DNA of 64,000 nucleotides from an uncultured Acidobacteriaceae bacterium (GTDB lineage: Bacteria; Acidobacteriota; Terriglobia; Terriglobales; Acidobacteriaceae), in contig CALFMO010000025.1 of NCBI GenBank assembly GCA_937879855.1, positions 10,722-74,721 on the forward strand. The letters run 5' to 3'. Within the stretch, counting starts at the first letter, position 1, and each line of letters starts with the position of its first letter. Below, piece by piece: positions 51,931-60,164 of this stretch. The notes beneath the pieces are model-generated. The model was not told where the DNA came from. It did no database searches and was given only the letters and a program-made list of their open reading frames with translations. The position numbers and the translations under genes are program-made.

Positions 51931-53013
51931 ATGAAGAAGTGCGCCACTGCTGTCGTATTTTGTGTAACCTTCGCCTCAATGGCTCTCGGGCAAGCCCAGA
52001 CGCCAGTGTTTGGAAGCGGTACCACTAACTTTATTCCGAAGTTTGTTGCACCTAACCGGGTCGGAAACTCCAACATCTTCCAGGCACCGAACGGGAGCTT
52101 GGGGATAGGCACTAATAGCCCGTTATTCCCGCTGCACATCTTCAGCACCAACACTGTGCCTCCCGCCGGACAGAGTTCTCCCGTTGCTTTATTTGTCGAA
52201 ACCCCGGTCACTGTGGACGGCGTTGTTGGGATCGAGGGATTGGCGAGTGGAGGAACAGGCAATGTGATCGGCGTGATTGGCGCGACGTATAGTGACAATG
52301 GAGTCGGAGTCCTGGGGAACCATCCGGGTCAAAACGGCGGCGGGACGGGTGTGGCCGGGTTAACAAATTCCATTACCGGATTCACAGTCGGAACCTCGGG
52401 CACATCGCTGGGAACGACCGGCCCGGGGGTTGGAGTCTTTGGACAAACGTGGAGTTCGGAGGGTGTTGGTGGCTTATTTGACAGTGTTCCCGGCGGGGAC
52501 ATTATACGCGGCGGAATCGGACAGCCTGCGATTACGGTCTTTAGGGTCGATGGTACCGGCACGGTATTTGCCGATGGTGGCTTTCAGCCGAGTGGTGCGG
52601 ACTTCGCAGAATCTATGTCCGTGAAAGGCGATCGCAGCCAATACGTCGCTGGTGACCTGCTCGTGATCGATGCAACTTTGAAGGGGACCTTAAGTCTATC
52701 CGAGCGGCCATATTCAACGTTGGTTGCAGGTATCTACTCCACGAAACCGGGAATGCTCGGCAGCACTCGCCGTATGGGTGAACCCACTCCTAACAGTGAG
52801 GTACCGCTCGCGGTAGTCGGAATTGTTCCGTGCAAGGTAACTGCCGAGAACGGGCCTATTGCAGCCGGCGACCTGTTGGTTACGTCCTCAATCGCAGGTC
52901 GTGCCATGCGGGGGACCGATCGCTCGCGAATGTTGGGAGCAGTGGTGGGGAAAGCATTGGAACCGCTGCAGGCAGCAGAAGGTGTAATCCGAGTGTTGGT
53001 CACCCTTCAGTAG
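51931..53013 (+). CDS. Exported Gly-rich repeat protein of the 'NFIPKF' type
   Basis: The ATG follows AAGGAGTACTT, and the product of 360 residues starts with a signal peptide (MKKCATAVVFCVTFASMALGQ). The mature part opens with SGTTNFIPKFVAPNRVGNSN and GSLGIGTNSP, a motif I know from acidobacterial secreted repeat proteins that resemble phage-tail/head-fibre-like modules. It continues with Gly/Val/Thr-rich repeats (GVAGLTNSITGFTVGTSGTS, GVGVFGQTWSSEGVGGLFD). The C-terminal domain (GADFAESMSVKGDRSQYVAG to the end) is conserved in that family. The function is unknown; surface display is inferred. Confidence 0.75.
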   Translation: MKKCATAVVFCVTFASMALGQAQTPVFGSGTTNFIPKFVAPNRVGNSNIFQAPNGSLGIGTNSPLFPLHIFSTNTVPPAGQSSPVALFVETPVTVDGVVGIEGLASGGTGNVIGVIGATYSDNGVGVLGNHPGQNGGGTGVAGLTNSITGFTVGTSGTSLGTTGPGVGVFGQTWSSEGVGGLFDSVPGGDIIRGGIGQPAITVFRVDGTGTVFADGGFQPSGADFAESMSVKGDRSQYVAGDLLVIDATLKGTLSLSERPYSTLVAGIYSTKPGMLGSTRRMGEPTPNSEVPLAVVGIVPCKVTAENGPIAAGDLLVTSSIAGRAMRGTDRSRMLGAVVGKALEPLQAAEGVIRVLVTLQ

Positions 53014-53021
53014 AGCGTCAC

Positions 53022-53056
53022 AATGGGCTCGATGGGAGTAATCCATCGAGCCCATT
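53022..53056 (+). terminator. 14-bp perfect hairpin after the repeat protein
   Basis: AATGGGCTCGATGG and CCATCGAGCCCATT pair perfectly around GAGTAAT. There is no T-tract, but the length and the position nine bases after the stop codon suggest a transcript end or an mRNA-stabilising structure. Confidence 0.7.
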
Positions 53057-53086
53057 CACACCACACATGGGCAGGAGGTTGCAAAC

Positions 53087-53506
53087 GTGTCGAGCAGGTT
53101 CTGGATCGGCCTTCTTCTCTGTGCTTCTCTGTTCGTGAACTCGAGACCTGCGTCCGCGCAACAGAGTGGCGGATTTCCTGACCTGGGCCATATTGGTCCC
53201 AGCAAAGCAGAAGTCGTCGGCATTCTCGTGGGCGCAGCGGTGGTCATTGGCGTCATTGTGTATCTGGCCATTCCCAAGCAAAAGACAATCGAAGGATGTA
53301 TAGAGTCGGCACAAGGCGAACTGCGCCTGACTACTGATAAGCACACCTATGCTTTTGGAGCCAACAGCACGGTCAAGCTGCAACCGGGACAACGAGTAGT
53401 TTTGAAGGGCAAGCCGCGCAAGAAGCACGCTGGCATTCGGGAGTTTGAAGTGAGAAAGCTGGTAAAGGAGGAAGGCCGTTGTAGCGGCACAGGCGAAGGA
53501 ACCTAA
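53087..53506 (+). CDS. Exported/anchored DUF5818-like protein
   Basis: The start is the GTG at 53087, with GCAGGAGG nine bases upstream. A signal peptide-like N-terminus (MSSRFWIGLLLCASLFVNSRPASAQ) is followed by a second hydrophobic span (VVGILVGAAVVIGVIVYLAI). A beta domain beginning KTIEGCIESAQGELRLTTD then resembles the GCL... domain in the gene at 53698. If the first stretch is cleaved, the protein would be held by the second. The function is unknown. Confidence 0.7.
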   Translation: MSSRFWIGLLLCASLFVNSRPASAQQSGGFPDLGHIGPSKAEVVGILVGAAVVIGVIVYLAIPKQKTIEGCIESAQGELRLTTDKHTYAFGANSTVKLQPGQRVVLKGKPRKKHAGIREFEVRKLVKEEGRCSGTGEGT

Positions 53507-53697
53507 GTTTAATCGCCGCGTTTACTCGTTACGGCTACGCCGTCACGACTTTGCCCATTCTTGGTTCCATAGAACGGATCACAAACCTTGACACTGCATC
53601 GTTCGCATAACGCCCGGGCCTGCTTGTTGTTCACGTCGCGGGTTCGGGGGGGTGGCAGTCTTGCTTTCCTCTGCTCCCCCCAAACCGGAACTTGCGA

Positions 53698-54090
53698 CTA
53701 CCGCTGGCAGGAATCGGCGACCATCTTGACGTGAGTGACTTCAAGGTGCCCGTGTTCGGTGTTGCCCTTCTTCATACCGCTGTCTTGGGCGGCATCTTTT
53801 GCATCTTCCTTCATGTCGTGCATCTTGGCATGGGATACCACGCCTTTGGCTTCCACGGTGTGGCCGACATGCTTAGCCAGGTCCACTGAACTATTGGCGT
53901 GTATTTCCCAGGTGCTGCCGTCGGTGCCCGTCAACAGATATTCGTTGGCGCTGTCGCCGTTGGTCAGGCATCCGGTGATGTTTCTCACCGCGCCCTTGGA
54001 TTTAGTATCGCTATCTTGCCCGAGGGCCCATGTGGTAGCGAGACCTGCAAGAACCACACACAACAGCAGACGACTCCATTTGTTTGTCAT
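53698..54090 (-). CDS. Exported DUF5818-like protein
   Basis: The start at MTNKWSRLLLCVVLAGLATT is preceded by AAGGAGCAATCTGAA, a good site. A signal peptide of about 25 residues leads to one beta domain (VRNITGCLTNGDSANEYLLTG, WEIHANSSVDLAKHVGHTVEA) of the DUF5818 type and a His/Asp-rich end with Met and Cys residues. The domain looks like an OB-fold-like binding module; the ligand is unknown. It faces the gene at 53087 tail to tail, 191 bases away. Confidence 0.78.
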   Translation of the reverse strand: MTNKWSRLLLCVVLAGLATTWALGQDSDTKSKGAVRNITGCLTNGDSANEYLLTGTDGSTWEIHANSSVDLAKHVGHTVEAKGVVSHAKMHDMKEDAKDAAQDSGMKKGNTEHGHLEVTHVKMVADSCQR

Positions 54091-54266
54091 TTCAGATTGC
54101 TCCTTTATGGCGCCCCGAGAGTTGATAGAGGGGCATTCGAGACTTCGTGGCGTAGATAGGTTGCGCTTTCGATGGTGAGAGTTGCCCAGAATGCGAGAAG
54201 CGCTTGGTGCGCATCTCGGCATCGACAGTGCAGAGGAACGGATTTTTCGTAAGAGATTTCGGATAC

Positions 54267-54677
54267 TTACTTCGCGGCGACCGCCGGTACTTCCAGCTTC
54301 AAACTATGCAGGATGTTCGCCAGCGCGACCAGCAGCGCCTCCGCGCCTTTGTCCAGCCCGAGCTCGGATTTGTCCAGGAATGCGCAAGCTCCGTCGTGCT
54401 TCAGGCGGATCGCGTTCTTCTGCGAAAGCCCGGTGAAGGCGATCACGGAAATACCCACCGTCGCGGGATCAGTTTTCAGCGCCTTCAAGACGTCCGGTCC
54501 GGTCATCTTCGGCAGCAGCATATCCAACAGGATCACGTCCGGCTTCTTTTCGCGGGCCATCTGCAAGGCAGTCTCGCCATCCGTGGTTGCGCTCACCTCG
54601 TACCCGGCGCGCGCCAGCGCCCGCTCAGTTGCCAGGCGCAAGAACTTGCTGTCATCCACCAGCAGAATCTTTGTCAT
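54267..54677 (-). CDS. Stand-alone response-regulator receiver
   Basis: A CheY-like domain only, 136 residues. It has the acidic pair in ILLVDDSK, the phospho-acceptor Asp in VILLDMLLPKMTG near residue 53, the Thr in VIAFTGLS and the Lys in FLDKSELG. A 10-residue N-terminal extension in the same frame has no ribosome site and is left out. It has no output domain, so it must act by protein contact. No kinase gene is adjacent. Confidence 0.9.
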   Translation of the reverse strand: MTKILLVDDSKFLRLATERALARAGYEVSATTDGETALQMAREKKPDVILLDMLLPKMTGPDVLKALKTDPATVGISVIAFTGLSQKNAIRLKHDGACAFLDKSELGLDKGAEALLVALANILHSLKLEVPAVAAK

Positions 54678-54850
54678 AGTTGACACTTCACTCGCAACCT
54701 GGACCATGGCGGGATCTGGTCACGTAGGTGACCCCGCTTGCGACAGCCTTCTCATTTGTTATCGGCAGACTTTCAAAATAAATCAGGTGGGTAGATCAGA
54801 TGAGAGCGTTCTCAGACTGAACCGCGACCTAGGGCGCCGCTAGTTCTCAA

Positions 54851-55492
54851 TCACCGTCGAGATACAGATTCTGGCGACGGCCGCGAGTGCCCCTTGCGCC
54901 TGTCTTCGCGTTTTTCAGGAAACTTGTTCGCGCCTGCGATCAGTGCCTTCACCGCGGCGCGGCATGCCAACCGCAACTCGGCCTCATGGCCCTCTGGGAG
55001 GGATTTCGACAGCAGCAGCATCGCGGTCCCGTGGAGTGTTGCCCATAGGGCGAGGGCCAGCCGCGTGTGATCGTCCGGCGCACCGCCCAGGCGCCTGGCC
55101 AGTTGCGTTTCCACCAACCCGAAATTCGGCCTTGATTCCCGGATGGGTCGCAGCTGGCGCGACCCCTTCGGGGGCGCCAGTTCGCGCCCATAGGCATAGA
55201 ACAGTTCGTACTCATGCGGCCGCTGCAATGCCTCATCAAGATAGTTTTCGGCCATCTGTTCCAGTCTCTCCTCGGTCTCAAAACGCCCTCGCAGGCGCGA
55301 TACCGAGCGCAACAGCAGGCCGCGGATCAGGTCGCGACGATTTTTGAACCTGCGGTAAACCGCAGGAGTATTTGTGCCTGCGGCCCGCGCCACTGCGCGC
55401 ATGGTGAGAGACTTTTCGCCTCCCCGATTCCACAGTGTCAATGCGGCGTTCAAGATGCGATCTTCAAGGCCTGGATCGGGATGCCGCGGCAT
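54851..55492 (-). CDS. TetR-family repressor
   Basis: A 213-residue protein with the TetR DNA-binding domain at residues 9-55 (LEDRILNAALTLWNRGGEKSLTMRAVARAAGTNTPAVYRRFKNR). A ligand/dimer domain follows, with a helical pattern to about 190, then a basic Arg/Lys-rich tail. The palindrome at 55515-55537, 23 bases upstream of its ATG, is a likely autoregulatory operator. The divergent gene at 55761 may be a target through the second copy of the promoter. Confidence 0.9.
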   Translation of the reverse strand: MPRHPDPGLEDRILNAALTLWNRGGEKSLTMRAVARAAGTNTPAVYRRFKNRRDLIRGLLLRSVSRLRGRFETEERLEQMAENYLDEALQRPHEYELFYAYGRELAPPKGSRQLRPIRESRPNFGLVETQLARRLGGAPDDHTRLALALWATLHGTAMLLLSKSLPEGHEAELRLACRAAVKALIAGANKFPEKREDRRKGHSRPSPESVSRR

Positions 55493-55514
55493 TTTTGGGA
55501 TCTCCTGCCTGTTA

Positions 55515-55537
55515 TTATGTTGACATCGTTAACATAA
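55515..55537. promoter_or_regulatory. Candidate TetR operator, near-perfect palindrome
   Basis: TTATGTT-GACATCGTT-AACATAA has 7-base perfect outer arms and near-symmetry inside. It lies between the TetR gene and the promoter at 55520-55548, overlapping the -35 element. Binding there would block both directions. A degenerate copy is at about 55666-55688. Confidence 0.65.
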
Positions 55538-55548
55538 CAGTGTATATC
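55520..55548 (+). promoter_or_regulatory. Promoter P1
   Basis: TTGACA (55520-55525) and TATATC (55543-55548) are 17 bases apart, the sigma-70 consensus spacing. Transcription would start near 55555 and run into the hairpin and terminator at 55563-55625, producing a short RNA. Confidence 0.6.
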
Positions 55549-55554
55549 TAATCA

Positions 55555-55625
55555 TACTCGTTCTCCCGGTTTCTTACCCAGGTCCGGGAGTCGGGGAGGG
55601 CGGCCCCCTGTGGCCGCCCTTCTTT
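55555..55625 (+). ncRNA. Candidate small structured RNA ending in an intrinsic terminator
   Basis: From P1 the transcript would contain a hairpin CTCCCGG/CCGGGAG (55563-55569 and 55584-55590, 14-base loop). A terminator stem AGGGCGGCC/GGCCGCCCT (55597-55605 and 55612-55620) followed by TCTTT comes next. No reading frame of useful size exists in it. The layout (promoter, one stem, terminator, then a second promoter for the gene) fits either a small RNA or an attenuated leader. Confidence 0.5.
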
Positions 55626-55668
55626 CATGGCGCGGGCTTAGCTTCCCGCTTAGTTTCTGTTTATTTCG

Positions 55669-55697
55669 TTGACATCGTACACATTACGGCGTATAAA
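55669..55697 (+). promoter_or_regulatory. Promoter P2
   Basis: TTGACA (55669-55674) and TATAAA (55692-55697), 17 bases apart, are close to the sigma-70 consensus. The stretch 55669-55703 matches P1 (55520-55554) at 28 of 35 positions, so this is a duplication. It would drive the gene at 55761 with a leader of about 57 bases. Confidence 0.7.
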
Positions 55698-55760
55698 TAA
55701 TCAGTACCTGGGCCCCTCCTGCTGCTTCCTTAATTTCAAGATTCAGGAGTGCGTTTTAAG

Positions 55761-56546
55761 ATGTATTCGTATGAGGATGCGGACGATTGCCGCGCGATTG
55801 TGAAGATGAATGCCGACCTGCACCATGCTCATTTGGAAGTCTTGAGCGCCCATTGCGCTGTCCATCAACTCGGCGTGCACTATTCCGCCGATGATCTTGC
55901 CCGTTTCGGGCACCGCGATATCCTGCGCAAGTCCGCTGAAGCCGCCAGCGCCCTCAGCGATTTTTACTCGTTGATCGAGAAAAAGGCCTCCCAGAAGCCG
56001 GGCCATCCCGAACCTCGATTAAATGGCACCCAGATCGCTCTTGCCATCGAGTACGTTTCCTCCTACCTGCGGGAGAAGCGCGAGCACTATTTGCCAGCGT
56101 CGCTGCCGCTTAGCAATCAGCATAAGGCCCGTATGTGGCCGTATTTTTCTTCGGAGTTGCTCGAGCGGGTCCGCATCGTCGAACTCCATGGCAAACGGGT
56201 TCCGGCGCCCACGTTCTATGCCCAGGCGCGCGCACTTGGTTTCGACAACCTGCCCCAGGTCACGCACATGGACTCACTGACGTTCGTTGACGTCCTGGTC
56301 TTCAACCAGACGTTGAGTGAACGGTCGCTGTTTCACGCGCTGGTGCACGCCGTTCAGTTTCAAGTGCTCGGCCTCGAGCGTTACACCGAACTGTTTGTGC
56401 GCAGCTTCGTGAAGACGAAAGCCCATTTCAGCGTGCCTCTTGAAGCCCATGCCTTTGCGCTGGAGTCGAAGTTCAAGCGGCCGTCGGCAGAGAAATTTTC
56501 CGTAGAAGATCATGTCCTGCGCTGGATGCACGATGGACGCTATTAA
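55761..56546 (+). CDS. Degenerate zincin-like protein of unknown role
   Basis: The ATG at 55761 is preferred over the GTG at 55749 because AGGAG lies 11 bases before it. The product is a soluble 261-residue protein. A segment near residues 192-196 reads HALVHAVQFQVLG, where related putative peptidases have H-E-x-x-H; the catalytic Glu is replaced by Ala. A later PLEAHAFALESKF carries a Glu in the position of a third ligand. If the fold is as supposed it may bind metal but not cleave. It is transcribed from P2 and faces a TetR gene. Confidence 0.6.
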   Translation: MYSYEDADDCRAIVKMNADLHHAHLEVLSAHCAVHQLGVHYSADDLARFGHRDILRKSAEAASALSDFYSLIEKKASQKPGHPEPRLNGTQIALAIEYVSSYLREKREHYLPASLPLSNQHKARMWPYFSSELLERVRIVELHGKRVPAPTFYAQARALGFDNLPQVTHMDSLTFVDVLVFNQTLSERSLFHALVHAVQFQVLGLERYTELFVRSFVKTKAHFSVPLEAHAFALESKFKRPSAEKFSVEDHVLRWMHDGRY

Positions 56547-56756
56547 CCGCAGCCTGCATTGCGTCGAAGTTGCCCTCCCCGTCACGCGCAAGGGCGGCCT
56601 TAGGCCGTTCCGGCGTGACCGCCAAGTTTTGGCCCCCGAGCGCTCAACGAAGGGGCGGCTAAGCACCGCTCCTCACTCTTTCCAATGGATAGCTTCCTGG
56701 GCTCTTGGCAGGGCCGAAATTTACGGTAAGTGGGAACTGGGTTCGCGTTGCAAGAG

Positions 56757-58145
56757 CTAGTGCCCGCCGCCCAGTTCCCGCACAATCCCGCCGACAAACT
56801 GCTTCGCATCGCCAAACAGCATCAGCGTCCGGTCGAGATAGTAAAGCGGATTATCGATGCCGGCGAATCCCGGATTCATGCTGCGCTTTATGACCATCAC
56901 GGTGTGAGCTTTGTCGACATCAAGAATCGGCATGCCGAAGATGGGGCTGGAGTGATCGGTGCGGGCCGCGGGATTGGTCACATCATTGGCACCGATGATC
57001 AGGGCGACGTCGGTCTGCGGGAAGTCGCCGTTGATCTCGTCCATTTCGATGAGGCGGTCGTAGGGAATATCAGCCTCGGCGAGCAGCACGTTCATGTGGC
57101 CGGGCATGCGTCCGGCAACTGGATGAATAGCGAAGCGGACATCGACGCCCTTTTTGGTGAGAGCGTCGTATAGTTCACGCACCTTGTGCTGCGCTTGCGC
57201 CACGGCCATGCCGTAGCCGGGAACGATGACCACTTTGTTTGCTGCCAGCAGAATCGCGGCGGCTTCCTCCGGGGTGGCGCTGCGCACGACTCGTTCTTCT
57301 TTCGCGGCGGCCGCCGAAGTCTGCACCTGGCCAAAGGCTCCGAACATCACATTGGTGAAGGAGCGATTCATGGCCTTGCACATAATGACGGAGAGAATGA
57401 AGCCGGACGATCCATCGAGCGCACCGGCAACCACGAGTACTTTACTGTTCAGAACAAATCCCAGCAGAGCAGCTGAAAAGCCTGCGTAGGAATTCAGCAG
57501 CGAGATGACCGTGGGCATGTCTGCGCCGCCAATGGGAGTGACCAGCAGCACGCCAAAAATCAGCGCTACAATCACCATGATGGGAAACAGCGTCGCGTGC
57601 GCGGGATTCACCACCAGCGCCACGGCCAGCCCGAGCGCCGCCCCCAGCACGGAAAGGCTGACAATATTCTGACCGCGGTAGACGATGGGGCGCTGCGGAA
57701 GTATTTCCTGCAGCTTTCCTGCGGCGATCAGGCTGCCCGTAAATGTCAGTGAACCGATAATGACTTCCAGCCCGATCTCCCCCATTTGAAACCGCGTGAC
57801 CGGCGCGGTGCCCACGTAGAATTCAGCGATGCCAATCATGGCCGCCGAAAGGGCGCCGAAGGCATGGCTCAACGCAGTTCGCTGCGGCACTGCGGTCATG
57901 TGCACCATGCCCAACGGGATGCCGACTCCCGCGCCGATGATCAGCGGAATGAGGACCCACTTGTACTGCGCCACCTCCGGATTGAAAAGCGTGGCGACGA
58001 CTGCCAGGGCAGCGCCGATCTCCCCCGCCAAAACGCCCCAGCGCGCCGTCGTAGGCGAACTCAGGAACCTGAGAGAAAGAATGAAGAGGACAACCGCAGC
58101 AATGTAGGCAAAGTCGAGATACTGCTGCAACGCCAGCGCAGTCAT
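56757..58145 (-). CDS. pntB: Proton-translocating NAD(P) transhydrogenase, beta subunit
   Basis: An integral membrane subunit of 462 residues with about eight spans followed by the NADP-binding domain (dIII). Signatures are GGADMPTVISLLNSYAGFSA, VIVPGYGMAVAQAQHKVREL, HPVAGRMPGHMNVLLAEA, and ANDVTNPAARTD. It couples proton entry to NADPH formation from NADH. The ATG overlaps the stop of pntAB by four bases (58142-58145). Confidence 0.96.
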   Translation of the reverse strand: MTALALQQYLDFAYIAAVVLFILSLRFLSSPTTARWGVLAGEIGAALAVVATLFNPEVAQYKWVLIPLIIGAGVGIPLGMVHMTAVPQRTALSHAFGALSAAMIGIAEFYVGTAPVTRFQMGEIGLEVIIGSLTFTGSLIAAGKLQEILPQRPIVYRGQNIVSLSVLGAALGLAVALVVNPAHATLFPIMVIVALIFGVLLVTPIGGADMPTVISLLNSYAGFSAALLGFVLNSKVLVVAGALDGSSGFILSVIMCKAMNRSFTNVMFGAFGQVQTSAAAAKEERVVRSATPEEAAAILLAANKVVIVPGYGMAVAQAQHKVRELYDALTKKGVDVRFAIHPVAGRMPGHMNVLLAEADIPYDRLIEMDEINGDFPQTDVALIIGANDVTNPAARTDHSSPIFGMPILDVDKAHTVMVIKRSMNPGFAGIDNPLYYLDRTLMLFGDAKQFVGGIVRELGGGH

Positions 58146-58438
58146 GATTTTTTCGACCCGCCCGATTTGAACATGCGCAGCATGCGGTCGGTGATCACGA
58201 ATCCGCCAACCATGTTGCTGAACGAGGCCGCCACCGCTATGGCGCCGAGCACGGTAGTGAGTCGCGCTTCATGGCGTCCCGCGATGATGATGGCCGCGAC
58301 TACGACGATGGCGTCGAGGGCGTTCGTCAGCGACATGAGGGGCGTGTGGAGCAGGGGCGAAACTCGCTTGATCACCTCAAATCCCACGAAGCCGGCCAGG
58401 ATGAAAACGTAAAGGTTAGAAATGAAATCTGCTGGCAT
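58142..58438 (-). CDS. pntAB: Proton-translocating transhydrogenase, alpha-2 membrane subunit
   Basis: A small membrane subunit of about 98 residues (ISNLYVFILAGFVGFEVIKRV, NALDAIVVVAAIIIAGRH, LGAIAVAASFSNMVGGFVITDRM). It corresponds to the membrane part of PntA, here encoded separately as in Rhodospirillum and Thermus. The start is set at MPADFISN, which has AAAGGAAA in front; the longer form would overlap the pntAA end. Confidence 0.93.
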   Translation of the reverse strand: MPADFISNLYVFILAGFVGFEVIKRVSPLLHTPLMSLTNALDAIVVVAAIIIAGRHEARLTTVLGAIAVAASFSNMVGGFVITDRMLRMFKSGGSKKS

Positions 58439-58458
58439 GATGTTTCCTTTGCATTGAT

Positions 58459-59631
58459 TCAATGCTGGGGCGCGAGCGCCGGCATCTTGAAAAATTCACG
58501 CACGCGAGCGTTCACCACTTCACCCTCCTGGGTGATCATGGTCTCGCGAATGATTTCGTCCTCCGGGTTCAATTGCAATTTGCCGTCTTTCACCATGTAG
58601 AGAAGAAAAGTGGTGACGTTGCGCGCGTACATTTGGCTGGCGTGATACGGGACACTGGTGGCCAGGTTGATGGCGCCGATAATCGTGACTCCGTGGGCCT
58701 TGACCGTTTCTCCCGTCCGGGTCAATTCGCAGTTGCCGCCGCGCTCGGCAGCGAGGTCGACGATCACCGAACCGGGAGCCATCCCTTTCACCATCTCGCC
58801 GGTAATCAATACGGGCGATTTTTTCCCGGGAATGACCGCGGCGGTGATGACGACGTCGCTTTCTGCGACCACTCGGGTCAGCAATTCGCGCTGGCGGGCA
58901 TAGAAGTTTTCGTCCTGCGCAGTGCCGTATCCGCGCGCGTCCTGGGCGTTCTGGGCTTCGATGGGAAGTTCGACGAAGCGTCCACCCAGGCTCTGCACCT
59001 GCTCTTTCGCCGCGGGACGCATGTCATAGGCAGAAGCGACGGCACCGAGGCGGCGGGCCGTGGAAATGGCTTGCAGGCCGGCAACGCCCGCTCCGATCAC
59101 GAACACCCGCGCGGGAGTGATGGTGCCGGCGGCTGTGGTCATCATGGGAAAGATTCGCGGCGAGGTTTCCGCGGCCAGCAACACGGCCTTGTAGCCGCAA
59201 CAAGTCGCCATCGAGGACAGCGCGTCCATGCTCTGGGCACGCGTGGTACGCGGCATCAACTCCACGGAAAAAGAAGTGACGCCCGCCTGAGCGATCTGCT
59301 GCACAACTTCCGCCGAGCCGAGAGGACGCAGAAATCCGATCAGCGCCTGGCCGCGGCGCATCAGAGGCAAGTCGGCTTTACCGGTAACGTCATTGGAGCC
59401 GTAGCACAGCACCTGCACCACAATGTCCGCAGTGCCGAATACGGCGGCGCGATCCGGCACAATCTTCGCGCCCTTATCGACATAGCTTGCGTCCGGATAA
59501 CCGGCTTGTTCGCCTGCCCCAGTTTCGACGATGACTTCGAGTCCAGCTTTGGCGAGATTGGGAACGACTGCGGGAACGAGCGCAACCCGCCGCTCCCCGG
59601 GATAGCTTTCTTTCGGAACTCCAACGATCAC
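58459..59631 (-). CDS. pntAA: Transhydrogenase, NAD-binding alpha-1 subunit
   Basis: The soluble NAD-binding subunit of 390 residues, similar to alanine dehydrogenase. Signatures are the N-terminal MIVGVPKESYPGERRVALVP, MRRGQALIGFLRPL, ARVFVIGAGVAGLQAISTARRLGA (NAD site) and GSVIVDLAAERGGNCELT. It heads the three-gene pntAA-pntAB-pntB operon, with 20 bases to pntAB. Confidence 0.95.
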   Translation of the reverse strand: MIVGVPKESYPGERRVALVPAVVPNLAKAGLEVIVETGAGEQAGYPDASYVDKGAKIVPDRAAVFGTADIVVQVLCYGSNDVTGKADLPLMRRGQALIGFLRPLGSAEVVQQIAQAGVTSFSVELMPRTTRAQSMDALSSMATCCGYKAVLLAAETSPRIFPMMTTAAGTITPARVFVIGAGVAGLQAISTARRLGAVASAYDMRPAAKEQVQSLGGRFVELPIEAQNAQDARGYGTAQDENFYARQRELLTRVVAESDVVITAAVIPGKKSPVLITGEMVKGMAPGSVIVDLAAERGGNCELTRTGETVKAHGVTIIGAINLATSVPYHASQMYARNVTTFLLYMVKDGKLQLNPEDEIIRETMITQEGEVVNARVREFFKMPALAPQH

Positions 59632-59711
59632 GCGCGCCTCACATCAACCCACAAAAAGGGAACTGAAAACACTAACAGATCGGTGGAGGAACTGGAAAGG
59701 TGTGGCGCGTG

Positions 59712-60164
59712 CTACGCTGAATCCGCAGCACCGATCTGGCTGAGATGATGAACCAGATGCGTGAGATAGTCCTTGGCTAAGAAATCAAGCGTGACTGGCT
59801 TTCCTGATCCGATGCGACACAGAGTATCCAGCTTTGACGCGGGCAAGTGCGCAATGACATGCGCGAGGTAGCGATTGTAAGCCGCCCAAAGCGAGACCAG
59901 CAGCAGCCAATCCGCTTCTTGAGGAGCTTGCACACGCATGTTGCCGTCCTGATCGTATGCGGGAAAATCCAGTGACGACTGCAAGGCTGCGCGCACGAAT
60001 CGCTGGTGATTGTTGGAAGCTGAATCGATCAGATGTGCGATCACCTGCTTGCGCGACCATCCGCCCGACAATAAAGGAATGATGCTTTCAGAGGCGCTGA
60101 CGGCGCGGAGCCTGGGCTCCGCCGAGTCAACCACGGATAGCAACTTCTCACTCAGTTCGTTCAT
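59712..60164 (-). CDS. DinB-family protein
   Basis: A four-helix-bundle protein of 150 residues. The start at MNELSEKLL gives an ATG overlapping the ROK stop by four bases (60161-60164). Three His that could bind metal are in AHLIDSASNNHQRF and LTHLVHHLSQIG. DinB/YfiT proteins include thiol-S-transferases using a low-molecular-weight thiol; the substrate is unknown. It is co-translated with the ROK gene. Confidence 0.82.
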   Translation of the reverse strand: MNELSEKLLSVVDSAEPRLRAVSASESIIPLLSGGWSRKQVIAHLIDSASNNHQRFVRAALQSSLDFPAYDQDGNMRVQAPQEADWLLLVSLWAAYNRYLAHVIAHLPASKLDTLCRIGSGKPVTLDFLAKDYLTHLVHHLSQIGAADSA

